Below, piece after piece: positions 10,103 through 62,545 of a stretch of DNA of 64,000 nt (position 1 is the stretch's first letter; each line of letters opens with the position of its first letter). The translations under genes and the position numbers were made by a program. The notes under the pieces were generated by a model. It had not been told where the DNA came from. It made no database searches and was given only the letters and a program-made list of their open reading frames with translations. Source of the DNA: Siphonodentalium dalli (Eukaryota; Mollusca; Scaphopoda; Gadilida; Siphonodentaliidae); the NCBI GenBank assembly GCA_032622095.1, contig CP136063.1, positions 120,302,723-120,366,722 on the forward strand, read 5' to 3'.

Positions 10103-12603
10103 TTGAAGGACTTGCACGCTCATATGACAACAAGCAGACGGAATTGGATCACTGCTGGTAGACCTCGGGAAGTTGATAATGCTTTATATGTAGAATATAA
10201 GTCTAGAAAATGCGCCTTCAGACGGGAGTTTAGGCAATGCTGCAATCAACATTTGAGTGATCGTAGCAATGAGCTAGACACCGCTGCTGAAGTAGATCAA
10301 GGGTCATTCTTTAAAATAATAAATTCTAGGCGAAATTATGAGAATAGACCAAACAAGAATTTTGAATACAACGGGGCAACTTTAAGAAATTCCTCAGAAA
10401 TATCAGATGGGTGGGCCGACTACTTTGAGTCACTATACAAACCCTTGGTACACAATAGCTTTGACGAGAACCACCTTCAAATTGTGAACGACACCGTCGC
10501 AGACCTCGCCAATGGCCAATACTGTAAAACGGGGAGTAACTCTAAATATGTCACTGAACCTGTACTTGAAGATGAAGTCGAGAACACGCTCAAAACACTC
10601 AACTTGAACAAAGCTTCGGGTGGGATAATGTTTAAAATGAACACTTGGTCCTTGGTGGTACAACATTGATCAAATGCCTAACTGCACTATTGACGGGTAT
10701 CATGATGTTTTCTCATATACCAGAACCGGCTAAGATTGGGATAATCGTTCCCCGTACAAAGGAGGCAACAAACCCCGAAAGTTATTTGACAGCTATCGGG
10801 CGATAACCCTGCTCCCTGCCATTTACAAATTGCTCGAAAACATAATTTTATTAAGACTAGAGTATCGTGTTCCTGATATGATCAAAGTACATGCATTGCA
10901 ACACGGCTTCCAGAAGGGTATCAACTGTCTCATGGACTCGTTTCTTACATACGAATCTAAAGAATTTGCATCAGAAAACGACAGTAAGTTGTTCACATGT
11001 TTCCTTGATGTCCAGAAGGCATTTGATACCGTATGGATAAATGGTCTTCTCTATAAACTTCATCTCCTCGGTTTTGATGAGAAAATATGGCTACTGTTTC
11101 ATCAAATGCTTACAGGTACTTCTTATCGTGTAAAATATGGGAATTGTCAGTCCAGAAAATTTCAGATAGAGCAGGGAACAAAACAAGGGGGCGTCATTTC
11201 ACCTCTGTTCTACATGCTCTTCGTTGATCAGCTCTTAACAGAGCTTGCAAATTCGGGAGCAGGACTAAATATGTTCTCTATAAATTGTTCATGCCCGACA
11301 CAAGCCGATGATATGACATTGATCTCTGTTTCGGAAAATGGCCTGCAGCACTTAATGAATATATGCACAAACTACAGTCGCAAATGGAGATATAAATATA
11401 ATGAACAAAAGACAGTAGTTATTGTCTTCAATGAAAGCAAGAACGAGCACACTAAGGCTAGTTGTAATAGGGCATGGACTCTTTGTGGAAAACAACTGTC
11501 TGAGGTAGAGAGTTTGGTTCACTTAGGCGTCCCTATACACAAGTTCAATCACAAAGGTAACGCCATATATAGACGTAATAAAAACAAAACTCAGATCTAG
11601 CTATTTCTCACTGTCGAACATAGGTATGTATGCAGGTGGTATAACCCCAACAAGCAGTAGGAAATTATACACATCCATCGTTTTACCAAGGGGCCTCTTC
11701 GGATGCGAACTTCTGTGTGGTATGACTGATTCAGATATTTTGTCTCTGGAAAGAACGCACCGATTTTGTCTTTAAAAGATTCAAGGTCTTCATTATCAAA
11801 CACGTACCAACATCGCAGAAGGGTTAATGGGTATCGGAAACGCTCAAAGTTTTATTGACAAAAAGAAGCTCCTATTTTTCAGCAGTTTGTGTACTCTCAG
11901 TACAGAGAAGGCAGTCAAATATGTATTCTTGCTAAGGCTGCACTCTTTCTTCATAACTGGTGTTTCTAAGTATTCATTCATTGCCGACATTGTAGATATC
12001 ATAGAGAGCCACCAGTTGATGCCATACCTTACCAATTATGTATCTCATAGTGATTTCCCAACAAAGCAGATTTGGAAAGGTATAGTGCGCAAGGCAATTT
12101 CCGATTATACAGAATCCGAATGGGAAAGCGCGGCGAGCGACAAATCACTCCATCGCTTTCATAACATACACCCAAAGTTAACTGTCTCTCACCTGTGGCG
12201 CTGCTGTCGAAAATTCCCAAGACACAAAATAGCATACCTGACTGTGGCTGGAATCATAGCTTGTACTGGGTCCGTATCACTAACTTGTAGCAAGTGTGGT
12301 GGGGATTACGATGATCTCCCCTTACATGTTATTATGAACTGCCCAGCGATTGCGAAATACCGCAATGATATATGGTATGAACTGATGAATAAATTCGATA
12401 TTCCATGTATTCTAAAACTTGATAGTCTCAGTCCAGATATCCAATTAAATGTTTTCCTCACTGCACGGCCAAGAGAATTGTTCGATATCGTTCGTGAAGC
12501 TGACAAGTTCACAGACTTCATGGTCTGTAGCACATATTGCCTGTGGCATGCTTATCACACAATTCAGACAAGTCAAATCGACAACGCGGACGTTAAGTTA
12601 TAA
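10103..12603 (+). pseudogene. Decayed LINE-type (non-LTR) reverse transcriptase
   Basis: Relic of a non-LTR retrotransposon ORF2. The first part (10103-10669) looks like the linker before the RT, with SFFKIINSRR and an early RT block ending NKASG. The RT core lies in another frame from about 10750 to 11598. It has the fingers motif YKGGNKP, YRAITLLPAIYKLLE, motif A FLDVQKAFDTVW (acidic residues present), motif B QGTKQGGVISPLF and motif C QADDMTLIS. A third frame (11827-12603) carries a C-terminal Cys/His motif, CSKCGG then HVIMNC, typical of LINE C-termini. Coding crosses all three forward frames, with shifts near 10625-10750, 11590 and 11770, so it is not functional. The N-terminal endonuclease is absent, consistent with 5' truncation. 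Clade uncertain. It lies 3.6 kb upstream of the kinase gene in the same orientation. Confidence 0.9.
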
Positions 12604-12983
12604 GAACAACAGCTAAGAAACTCAACATAACATTGATTGCATAGTACAAAATCTAATACATGTGTCTAAATACTATTTCATGTTCATGAACCATACATTG
12701 AATATGCATATATGCATCTGTATACATACAGTCAATTAGTATAACTGTCTACCTGTCTGTGTGTCAGTAGACTCCAGTATTCAAGCTGTGTATATGTGCT
12801 TGTGTTTATTACGCCACCTGTGGTGTATCTAGCGGCTGATATTTTGATATTGCGTGGTGGACAGGATTCTTGTGGGGCTTTTATTTATAGAGTTGGAAAT
12901 TCCGTTTATTTAAAAGTCGGAACTACGCGACCAGTAGGCCAAGTCCAGTAAAACGGTTCGTTATAGGTGCTGGTTGTTATTGT

Positions 12984-13075
12984 TATTTTAACGGAATTCT
13001 GAGTTGGTCATTCGCGAAACCAATATATTTTATATTCTATAATTAAAACCGTGGGTATATAATATATGATCCTCT
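12984..13075 (+). repeat. Direct repeat, left copy
   Basis: AACGGAATTCTGAG and AACCAATATATTTTATATT occur here and again at 14252-14305, same order and spacing. The two copies flank the long-TIR element, about 1.26 kb apart. Confidence 0.65.
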
Positions 13076-13136
13076 TTATGGATATGGTAGGAAGGTAAAT
13101 TTAGCTAAAGCGGTGGGATATCTTGCAAGACAACAC

Positions 13137-13878
13137 ATTTCGGTTTGCGCTATAACTGCTCAATGTTTTAAGGTGTTACACAACGTCTGATAAAAAGAGT
13201 TCTATCTGGAATATTCACACTATTTTTTCAGAGAACATGCATAGAGTAAACATAGTACTATCGGACTATCGTAAAGTAGTTCCGTTTAATTCGGAATTAA
13301 TTAACCCTCAGACTGCCGAAACTGCCGACAATAAATTCGCTTGTTCATGTCCCTCGAAAATCAAACTTGCCTGTTTAGAGGTCCGATTTTCGTGGCTAAT
13401 GGTGATAGAATCACAATTTTTCAGTCAAGTTCATGGATAAATTACAAATATTACACTTAATCGGCTTATGTCCGCGGCCATAAACCTGCGTTTTGATAAC
13501 AATTTATTTGAGACAAACTGTTGCGCGGGTATCAGTCGGCGCTTATCGGTTGAAGTTATTATAATCGTGCAGCCTGCACGTGCAACAAGTGTTCAAATAC
13601 AACAGAAAAAAAAATACTATGTCAAATAAATAACGTGATCAATGGACAGACAAGTTTCATTTCCGTGGGACACGAAAAAGCGAATTTAATGTCGTCAGTT
13701 TCGGCAGTCTGAGGGTTTTAATTAATCTCCTTTACGATATCCCGATAGGACTATGTTTACTCTATGTTCTCTGAAAAAAAATGGTGTGAATATTCCCGAT
13801 AGAACTCTTTTTATCAGACGTTTTGTAACACATTAAAACATTGAGCAGTTAGCGCAATTTTCTGAAATTTCGGACTAT
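13137..13878. mobile_element. Long-TIR non-autonomous element
   Basis: Arms of over 200 bases are inverted copies. GCTATAACTGCTCAATG (about 13147) pairs with CATTGAGCAGTTAGCGC (about 13840); TTTTTCAGAGAACATGCATA pairs with TATGTTCTCTGAAAAAAA; CCCTCAGACTGCCGAAACTG pairs with CAGTTTCGGCAGTCTGAGGG. The unpaired middle is about 300 bases with no transposase. Outer limits are approximate. Confidence 0.8.
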
Positions 13879-14244
13879 TTCGTCTATAAAAATACGATGA
13901 GCAACTGAAAATGTTTTTCAACATTCTGGAAGGGGTATATGTCCATGGTATATATGTTTAAAATTTCACGCATAAACTATGACAGATAACAAAGTTATAA
14001 TTAGTTTTATAGGCCCACCATAAATCCCCTATAATAAACGCATGCGGCCGTAAGCACATTGCTTTGCTGTGGATACTTTCGTTCCCAGCATGCATCATTC
14101 TCGCTATCTGTAAAATGTCTATGAACAATGGCTGTGCCATGCACTCTTAGCTTTGATCCGCATTTAGAAGCATTCTGGTGTGGCGACTGAGAAACCTGCA
14201 GTAATTTATAAGCCGTAGTTCATTGTAATAATTTGAAGAATTAC

Positions 14245-14335
14245 TTTTCTTAACGGAATTCTGAGGCTACCTCATGTAACCAATATATTTTATATTATGA
14301 TTTATATTTATGGCTAATAATATGATCTTGGTGGC
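14245..14335 (+). repeat. Direct repeat, right copy
   Basis: Partner of the copy at 12984-13075; shares AACGGAATTCTGAG and AACCAATATATTTTATATT. Confidence 0.65.
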
Positions 14336-14389
14336 GTTACCATTTCTGACTATGGTTTTCTTGTACGCTTATAGCCTGCTGGTGGTCTG

Positions 14390-14573
14390 CTGTGTGTATG
14401 TGTGTGTGGCGATGGGCCATGCGTATGTGCGATGTATGTTTGTCTGCGCGCTGTGTGTGTGTATACTTATATGTATATATATATGTGTATGTATGTGTGT
14501 ATGTATGTATGTGTATATGTATGTATATATGTATGTATGTATGTGCATGTATATGTATATGTGTGTATATATG

Positions 14574-14604
<31 letters not shown>

Positions 14605-14830
14605 ATATAGCACCGTGGCATGTGAGCACATGTATATGTATTGCTTGTATGTTTTATGCATGTGTGAATATCTGTATGTGTGTGAGTATGGATATGTATG
14701 TGTGCATGCGTGCACATTGAATGTATTAGTGTGGGATTTGCATGTATGAGGGCGTGCGAGTATGTACGATGGGTGTCTGTTGGTATCAATATATACATGG
14801 GTGTATGTATGTGTGCGTATGCTTGCTGAG
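14390..14830. repeat. TG/TA/GTAT compound microsatellite
   Basis: Runs of TGTG, TATG and a pure TA block (14587-14609). It creates long Cys/Tyr/Val or His/Ile/Tyr open frames on both strands that are not genes. Confidence 0.92.
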
Positions 14831-15899
14831 CTCTTAGCGACTATTCTTCGTTGTTATGTCCACTGTATATATGTTTACTGTTCTTGTATTATTTGAATTT
14901 CCTTTTGTCAATTTATATTATTCATAACTCTCCGTGAATGGAGGAAATAAAGATATATATATTGATTTCCATATGTGACCCCACTGTACGGTACCCCGCT
15001 AGGGGAGTGTACGTGGGCCATTTGGGTATACATTCGTTCAATTCAGTTGCCAGTAGACCTATATGGGAAATAAATCAAGTACCGTTAATTGACATGCAAT
15101 GGTATATATATATAGGCCTATATATAGATATGCTCAGTCCTATTATATATATAGTTGGGATAGTCATTTGGGTATATAGCATACACAACACAATAGTTGG
15201 ATATGTAGCACTAACTGAGTTATGAGACTTGCTGAAAAAGATTTCCACTCTGCCCCAGTTTCTCCTATCTATAGATAGGTGGATCGGATGCATTCATGAG
15301 ACAACATTATGATATAACAAATATAGGCCAAAAGCCCGGCCGGCGAAGGCCGTTCCGAATCCAAAATTATAAGCGTTGTGTCCTGTTGTGTCAGGGATAT
15401 ATCGGAGCACTCTAGCTCTGGTCTAAATTTCTGTCAAAATTGTGAATTCTGAATGATCAATATGTTCTAATTGTAAATTTAATAAATCATTAAAAATCAC
15501 TGATGAAATCAATTGATCGGATCAAATATGTCACAGCTAGGAGATTTAACAAAATGAGAGAGAAAAAACGTTCCTCTTCAACTCCATACACATTCGTGAA
15601 CAGGTGAAATTCTCTAACACAACATCATGATGATCAAAGTAGTCCACAATTGACTATGCATTTATTATCACGTAGATTTTCGACTAGATTGAATCTAAAT
15701 GTTTGTAGCTAGGCAGGATCTGGCAGGGAGTTGGTTAAATCCGATTCCTGGGAATTCATTCGTTTACGATTTATTTACTCCCGAACTATTTTTGACAGGT
15801 GCTCTGACTATGTATTTAGTTGTAAACTTGTTTTCAATTGGTCAATGCCACTGGACCTAACCAATCACGTTGAAGAGTACAGAGAGAAAATGTGCACTT
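14831..15899. other. Non-coding stretch upstream of the kinase gene
   Basis: AT-rich; no gene or strong repeat. The frame at 14938-15225 shows no domain I recognise. Confidence 0.4.
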
Positions 15900-16258
15900 T
15901 GTCTGCTAAAAATTAACAATTTGATAACTAAGAAACACGATTATTACAAGTTCACTATGCTTTATTTTTGGAGACTTAATGAATGTTTTAATCAGGGATT
16001 ATCAATATTTTCTTACATGAATGCCGAAAGTTACCTATTATATTGATTTAAAATTGACCTATATGTCCAAAGTGATGGCGGCGGACTTTTCTTTTGAGTT
16101 GTGATCAGGCCGCGATTTTGATTAGATCATCAACATGGATGAAATGTTTTGATTGACGCCGAATGACTAATTATCGGTTATGTGAGTGTAATAACTGTTT
16201 CATAGTCGGGCGCATATACCACAGGAATCGAAAAATGTGAATCGTTTCTTTCGCAAAA
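15900..16258 (+). promoter_or_regulatory. 5' flank / 5'UTR of the kinase gene
   Basis: Non-coding sequence before the ATG, with A at -3 and G at +4. I see no convincing TATA box or initiator. A non-coding first exon further upstream is possible, as is common in this family, so no transcription start is assigned. Confidence 0.3.
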
Positions 16259-55036
<38,778 letters not shown>

Positions 55037-55448
55037 ATCCTGTGTTCTTAGCCTTGCCAATTTCGTCGTTCCACTTTACACAGTATTTGTGAATGTGAAT
55101 ATTTCATCATGTGTTGTTATGGAAACAAAGAATCTCTGAGTACGCAGGAGAACTCTCATGTTTTCCTACAAAGTTCAAACGCCATCAGAATATAGTTGTG
55201 GGATGTTACATAATGAAACTGTAGTGGAAAATCTAGAAGTTCTTTACAAAGGGTGGCCCTCGACTCAGAATTTCCTGTTATAAGCCATTCCCTTAGGAGA
55301 AATTAACTGGATCTCCCTCCAATGAGTTGGTGATTTCTAACGTGGAAGTCTCATCCTCGTCAAAAAATGTTCTTCCCTCCCTTGTTTTGAAAAAAATCCA
55401 ACCAGCCTGAAGAAACTCTCAATATTTTCCAATTGCCTGCCAAATAAA
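55037..55448 (+). other. Putative 3'UTR with poly(A) signal
   Basis: Non-coding sequence directly after the stop codon. The first AATAAA lies at 55443-55448, about 410 bases after the TGA; a second is at 55683-55688. Either could direct polyadenylation. The end is a guess without transcript data. Confidence 0.45.
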
Positions 55449-58400
55449 ACAAGATATTGAAACATTTATTTCTAGTATTTTCACACCTAATATATGCAAT
55501 CCATTTTATTAAACTTGGTATTATTAAAATTTCAACTACGGTAGGTAAGTAAGGTCCCACTACATGGTCACATAAAGCCTCTTGGATTCAGTCAACTGGC
55601 CACCATTATATATTGAAAAACTGTCAATTTGTGGTATTAATTCTGCACCAGAATGGCTCCACTCATGAAAGGGTTAAATAGCAATAAAACCAACAATTGA
55701 TATAAAACAATTCCAAGAAGAGATATTCTCAAGTCGCTGTTAATTTCCGCGAAGTGTCTTTATCAAATATTTGTTGTTTAGAGGGGGGTATGAAGCCCCC
55801 TGGACTAAAAAAAATCACTGCGAGAAAACAGATAAATATTTCGACAGTTTAGCCAAGATATTTGCAGTAGTGTCAACTCAGGTTGACAAATATAATATTA
55901 TTTGACACACTGGAAGTATAGGGTGAAGTTAATATATGAACTAGTCTCCAACATCGTGACCCTTGTGAATATCATACCTTCACTATATTCTAGTGACTGT
56001 TCATCAAAGTGATGTACTGTTTCAATTGTTCTATTTGTGTGAAGAGATCAGTGCTCAATTCATTTTTATCAGTGTTTCTGTTATTCACTTGTAGTCTGGG
56101 GTTGAATTTAGGCACTCCCTCATGTCTTCAATAGTTCCATTTTAGGCACCAAGCTCTTCAAAATAAGATTTTCTTATTAGCGTATTTCAACCACTGGGAA
56201 CTCCTGCAACTTATGTCAGAATATTTTCATGAATTCGTCCAAAAAAGATATGCATAACCACGTTTGCTTCAGAATAAAAATCTCACCACCTGTTTGCAAT
56301 ATGTTAGTTTTTTTTACCAAGCAAATATGGTTTGCATACTCTCAACATATTCAGAATTATGAAACTTGACTGTTTTATGACTTGCAAATTGCTTTATTAT
56401 TGAGCATAAATATTTTTTTTAAATTACACTTTCTCATTTTCAGACTCATTCTGGAAATTTTATAGAATATCACATACTATTCAGCATCAGTGGTGTCACT
56501 GGCTTGATACAAGTTAAAGCATTTTTATCATTGTTCATCATTTTATTCACATTTTATCATCATTTTTGTTATTTATGATCACTGTTACATTTAATTTATT
56601 CATTCAATTTTGCACCTTTTTTGTCCTGAAAAATAGTTACTTAAAACATTTCCCAACTATTAGCCTCTTCATCTAGCAAGTGTGTATTCGTTATGACTCC
56701 AATAATAATATAGTGGCATTAAGAATGAGAGAATAATTCCAGCACATGTGATATAGTAATAGTAATGTCATTATATTTATACTGAAAAACCAAATTGAAG
56801 GTTACTAGGTTATTGGAAACACTGCCATTTTATGGAATTTGGCACCTGATCCTACTATTTATATTATTAAGTGTTATTAAGATGTTTTGGTGATATTTTT
56901 CAGGACAATCGGGGTTAATATAAATAGCGTTACACGAATCATGTTTGCTGTTCATACTGCAACAACCTTACCTCCATTTCACAGGGGCTACAGTGCACAA
57001 TGTTCCAATTTGAAAAACAATGCCTTGCATTGAACTCTCCAACTGACATCTTTTTGCAAATTAAAACTCACACGTTGTTTTGTTATAATAATGTAACTGA
57101 GGTTCCAAGATATTGCACTTTCAAAATAATAATTTAGGCTTGACATTAGATGTAAAAGTAATATAGAGTGAAACATATATATATATTTTTAAATACTTAA
57201 GTGGCCTTAATACTTGAATCCGTTCGGCAGAAAACATGTACCGGTACATCATGGAAGAATGGAATGTGGCATTTGAAATATAGAATTCAAGGTTGCATAG
57301 GTGACCTGGTGATAACTGTTGGTGAGCGTGGCATAGCAAGACCAACTACTGAATATATGCTTGTTTATATATGAGAAGTAGTCTTTAAATTGCGAAAACT
57401 GTCCGGCTGATGTCCTCTGAATCATTTGACAAATATTGATTATTTCCAATTCACTGCATCCTAATTTGTATCTAAAATGAATAACATTTGTTTGATTTTT
57501 ATACTGTAATGTTTTTTAGATGTCATTTGAAATATCCCAATTTTGTCCTAGAACCAGCGAATGGGGTGTTTTACATTTTTATATTACAGGGTTCGAAGGG
57601 TTAAGATATCAATTGAAATTATTCAATGGCATATTGGCTATGTGGTCATCCATGCATGTATGCACTCTTTAAAATTGTAAAAACTTTTATAACCTTGATC
57701 AGGTTAGTACATTATTTGTTTTACAAATTCCTAGATGGCGAACATATGCAATGCAAAAATCATACTGTATGCACAGGTCTGCAGATATCTTTGTTTTTGG
57801 TATTCGTTCATTGTATAATGCAGCCCCTGTGCTCTTTCCCTTCAGCTTTATGAGTTTTCCTATAAATAAGCTACCACTTTGACATTGGAAAAAAAAACAT
57901 GAGATCATTGCTTTGCTTTGCTGTATGTTTCATGTATCATCCTCATCAATAGAATATTCCAACATTCATCAGTTGCTCAGATACTTGACTTCTATATAAA
58001 CATCCGCTTGTGTCTTTTAAAGTGTCTTTGATAATCAATATCTATGGCCTTGACTCACTCACCAATCAAATCACTCAAGAATGCATTGATTTTCAGTATT
58101 CCTCTCCATATCCTGAGCGTTTTCTGTGTAGAAAATAGTGGGAATATGAGATAAACTGAAATAATTCATTCCATAGATTTCATACTGAGAAACATATAAT
58201 ATATGCTTTGCATGATCCTTCAGGAACAACTGCATTAGATCTGTTACTCAGCTAGCTTCACTGTATTACATGTATTGCCATCGTATCAAGTCCATTAAGA
58301 GTTAAGTGCTAGTATACAAGTGATTGCCTGTCCCCATGTTTGGTCATAAACTATGTGCAAAGAGAGCTAAAGGTTGGTCTTCGGGATGCGCTACAACTAG

Positions 58401-58837
58401 CACAGCCAATACCTTTATCTGGTGTGGAAGAAAATCTTTATATCAGTATCATTCACAATAATTCACAGCACCAACTCTGTTAACTGCACTATTCATAAAT
58501 GGATTTTCATTCACATACCGGTATAGTTATTCACTCATTCAGAATGTATTGAAACACATTTCTGCAAGAGCCTGTTATTTCATCAAGCATCACATCATAT
58601 TTTGTGGAGCATCTTTTGTCAACATCCACAAATGTTCATCAGTTGTAGATATTCTTTGTTTCTCACCATAGACACCCAGGTACAACTTGTGTCTATCAAC
58701 TTATTGACATTTGGGGGATTGAGAAACATACAATTGCATGATAATCTGTTTTATTTTTCCGTTGAAAAATTTCAATTCAACAAAGGTTATTGAGGCTTGA
58801 ATTGAGTTGATACGGTTTACAGGGTCTGCGTAGGACC
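55449..58837. other. Non-coding 3' flank
   Basis: AT-rich with no gene seen. AAAGGGTTAA at 55671-55680 is an isolated copy of the element end seen at 1574. GAAGGGTTAAG at 57595 may be another. Confidence 0.45.
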
Positions 58838-58841
58838 TTAA

Positions 58842-59323
58842 AGGATTACAGCAGTGTAATTTAGTCATTATCGATGCCTGCTAATCTACTGAGCATGTTG
58901 CGAAAAGATTATTTTGATAGGCCACTCGTAACTGAAGTTATGCCGATTCATGCAATTGAATATTACATTATGGATTATGCAGTCTGAATCGTTAGTCTTC
59001 CTTCATGTGATGTAACATGAGGGACTACTAGCGACACATAGTGTCAAAAATTGAAAGCTGTCGCAAATGGCTTTTATCTACTGATTGTTTATACAGAAAT
59101 GGTTGGACCATTGGAGCTGAAAATTTGCACATATGAGTAATTTGACCCAGGGAATCTTATTAGAAAGGTCCTGTTGACATCAAATGTCTTAAAAGGCACT
59201 AATAATAAAGGGCCTAATAACTTCAGTTTATGGGCAGCCGACGTTAATATTCTTTTCTGCAACGTGCTCAGTGGATTATCAGGCATCGATACTGACTGAG
59301 AAAAATTACACCGGTGTAATCCT
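58842..59323. mobile_element. 482-base MITE flanked by TTAA
   Basis: Ends AGGATTACAGCAGTGTAAT and ATTACACCGGTGTAATCCT. Long subterminal matches include ATCGATGCCTG and its inverse, and ACTGAAGTTAT and its inverse. TTAA sits directly outside both ends (58838-58841, 59324-59327), as in piggyBac-type insertions. Confidence 0.75.
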
Positions 59324-60210
59324 TTAATGGAATTGAACTGAATTATCTTTTGTGTTTATTGCTCTAAAAACGTGGATGTCATGATGCCATAGCTCACACT
59401 GTTATTAACATACTCACAGTTATAAACACTCAAATAAAACACGAGGTGGATAGGTTTCCTATTAAAATTCAGGGTACAAACATTCCAATTATTCCATTCT
59501 CATTTATAATTTATACTAGATGCAACTTTAAAGTCTATTTTGATGGTTCTGGCAACTTGTAAGGTTTCTCTGCCTCTCAGTGTCTTGTTAGAACTGCTAT
59601 AAATAGCAGCATATGACTTACTTCACAATCATTATTAACTACTTATTCCATCACACTATGATTGCACAGATGATATCGTTGTTTATGTTCCATCCTGCCA
59701 TTTAAGCCTTAATTCTTGTGCCACTTGTTAACACTTCATTGCTTCACAAAGTCACTTCTAGCTTGTAAGATATTTAAGATAAAGCATGCTATGCTGTTTC
59801 AGAAGTTAAAGCTTTCATTTAGGCTGTACACATGCATATATTTTTTATATGCCTTAATGTTAAAGGCAGACATCGCCAAATCTCAAATTATGACAAAATA
59901 AATTTTACTCATAACACCATTCTATTTGACTAAATAATTTTTGATGGCTGAATTGTTGCTGATCACTACTGTCCCTTGATTCCCATTGAGTATGGCAATG
60001 AGTCATTTGTAGGAATGTTCAATAAATCTATAATGTGTTTCTCTGTGTATCATCTGTTTATAGTATCTGAACATCCCTACAAATGAAGAATGAACCATTC
60101 CAATCTACTGGGAGAAGCCATTCCGATAAACTGAATGGGAGAATCCATTGAGTTAACAAAGAGTAAAAATACTATCGAGGCAGAGTCAAGGATCAAATAC
60201 AATGTGGGTT

Positions 60211-60427
60211 TTACCCTCTTTGTGTTCAGTATTAATCATTGATGAGTAGCTCACTTGGGGGATGTTCAGATAATAAGTTCAACAACCAGCCTATATTGAA
60301 CGTATTATATGAATATTCCCTCCAATGACTGAATAGGAATCATATTTTCTGCACTTGTCTATCAAAACACCATTCCAGTGAAGACATAACTGAATGGGAT
60401 ATTAATCTTTCAGTCTTGTAAGGGTTA
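60211..60427. mobile_element. MITE copy related to 911-1583
   Basis: Shares the TTAACCCT/AGGGTTAA-type ends (degraded on the left to TTACCCTCTT), the GATGAGTAG and AATAAGTTCAACA phrases and the trailing AAGGGTTAAAT. A CTGAATGGGAGAATCCATT phrase shared with 1552-1570 lies just to the left at 60130-60148. Confidence 0.5.
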
Positions 60428-61826
60428 AATTGTTACAGGAATCTAAGGCTCCTCATTGTGTTGTATAGATGGTTGTTTCAGTTGTATGAGATTGCATTAG
60501 AGCTTCGTTGTCTGTTAAAAATGAAGCTTTTTACTAATTTAACTCATTTCATGTTCTATCATTGTAATTTGACAATTGTATATTGTGTTGTACAACTGGG
60601 TTGAAAATTGAATATCCATGCAGGCAGTTATTAAATATGTTCTAGTATTTACTTTAGGACTGTTTGCATATTTTACTGCTATGTTCTTTTAACTGAATAG
60701 ATTTATGAAAGATAAGGCATGTGTATTGCAAACGTTCCATTCATCTTGAAAAATGAAAATGGTATTTTTTGGAACACATCCTTATTTTGTATATAAACAT
60801 CACAATATATATAGAGTTATCCCTCATGACATTCATATGTAAGGCACAAGACTGCTGTACAGCAGCTAACACAAAATAATGGCAACATGATGCAGCAATA
60901 AGAATGCCATTGTTATGTTGTTGCCCTGCATAATCACTGAGGCCCTTAACATGTTGACTGCCAACCATAAGTTATATCATTCTTTTCACATGTTATTGAA
61001 TAGTGGGTGGCACCAAGTTTGTCAGAAATGACTGGGAATGCTTTTGGGATGCATGAATACAGGTGTGATCACTGAATGTTGTATGAAATAGACATGGATT
61101 TTGCATACATGTACCTTGTCTGGTCAGATTATGGAATATAATTATGCCATACTATATGTTGTCTAATAACAGGTACAATAGATATCTTCGGGCTGGTGGA
61201 ATCAACACCTGAGTCATTTGATTTGTCAACAGATTAAAAATTGAATAGCAGAAATCAGCATGTTTTGACTACATTAATGATTTTTCATGAAGGTTGAATG
61301 AATCAAATAATTCAGGGTAGCAGTAATGATCAGCCTCATTAGAATACTATGGTTGAATATTTTCTATGAGAGGCAGTAAATACATGGATCAAAATAATTT
61401 CTTGAATAGGAAAGTTCACTATTTCTTCCAGGATGCTGCTGTTAATATCCGTTACATATTTCAAATTGGTGCATATTTCATTCATGTTTCAGCTCATTTT
61501 CTGTACTAATGGGAAAAAGATGACTTGCCATATATACATTTTTTTTTCCATATTCTTTTTTGCTCTTTCAACTGTTTGGTTTTGATGAGAAATACTACCG
61601 GTAATGTACTTCAGAGAAGTCTATGATTCTGAAAAATGGGACAATTTTGGATGGAATTAGTGCACATCCAAATTCACTGTAGATGTCATAAATTTATGAA
61701 ATATGAAAATATTAAAGTATGGATAGCTAGTATATAACATAACTGCTATAAGACTAGATCCTTCAATATAGATATTATTTTATCTGATGTGAATAGGTTT
61801 CACCCATTTTCATATTTCATAAAAAT

Positions 61827-61880
61827 GTGACAGTGAATGTGATGGTGAATGTGACAGTGAATGTTACAGTGAATGTGGAA
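61827..61880. repeat. 12-base minisatellite
   Basis: Four to five units of GTGACAGTGAAT and variants (GTGATGGTGAAT, GTTACAGTGAAT). Confidence 0.85.
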
Positions 61881-62424
61881 TTGCACAAAAGTTGGGTAGA
61901 TAGGCTATATTGCTGTAATTGATGTGAAATTATAATATTCATAATATCATAAGGTATTTTTAATTAGCTTTCATTTTAGGTTCTTGACATGACCACTTTT
62001 TCTCCTGGGGCAAATCTTCCACAGGCATAAATTTCTTCCCTCAGATATCAGAGTATTTTAGCTCATCCAGAACAATATACTCTTGCTCTTGACATGGACC
62101 ACATTTATTGTCACTACATTTGGCATATATTAGAGGTTATCAGAACATTTATCAGGAAGATCCAGTTATGTTCATTGTCCAAATGAGGGACAGGGTTGTC
62201 AAAATAAAAGAAAGCTCATTTAATAAATGACCATTATAAGTTTTCTTTTAACAGGAATATTGTCAACGAACATATCTAGAAGCTATAATGATTACCGGTT
62301 GGGTATTTACACATTGAAGTGATTCTAAGTGAATAATATAGAAAAGCATATCTGAAATATATTTGTGAGCTAAATACATCAACACATCAGTCGAATATTG
62401 TCACCCATAATTTTAAAGAGTTTA

Positions 62425-62545
62425 TTCCTTATAGGAAGATATGTTGGACAATCAATTAAGAAATGCCTCTCATCTTTGATGGCTTCGTCATTACACAGAA
62501 CACAGTCTTCTGACTAAATGAATTGGTGGTTGGGCGTGACAACCC
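62425..62545 (-). pseudogene. LINE C-terminal Cys/His remnant
   Basis: The minus strand from about 62515 down to 62430 reads CVLCNDEAIKDERHFLIDCP then TYLPIR, the CxxC...H...C pattern of the C-terminal domain of many LINE ORF2 proteins. Upstream and downstream codons include stops, so this is a short dead fragment. It is not the same family as the copy at 10103-12603, whose motif is CSKCGG. Confidence 0.55.

Larger units (their letters stand above)
59328..62424. other. Non-coding stretch
   Basis: No gene recognised apart from the small repeats listed separately. Confidence 0.4.

Noticed and set aside
12984-14335. Target-site duplication of the 13137-13878 element
   Set aside because: The repeats are about 90 bases long and not adjacent to the element ends.
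14310-14798. Long open frames on both strands rich in Cys/Tyr/Val or His/Ile/Tyr
   Set aside because: They are translations of a TG/TA/GTAT microsatellite; no domain, both strands equally open.
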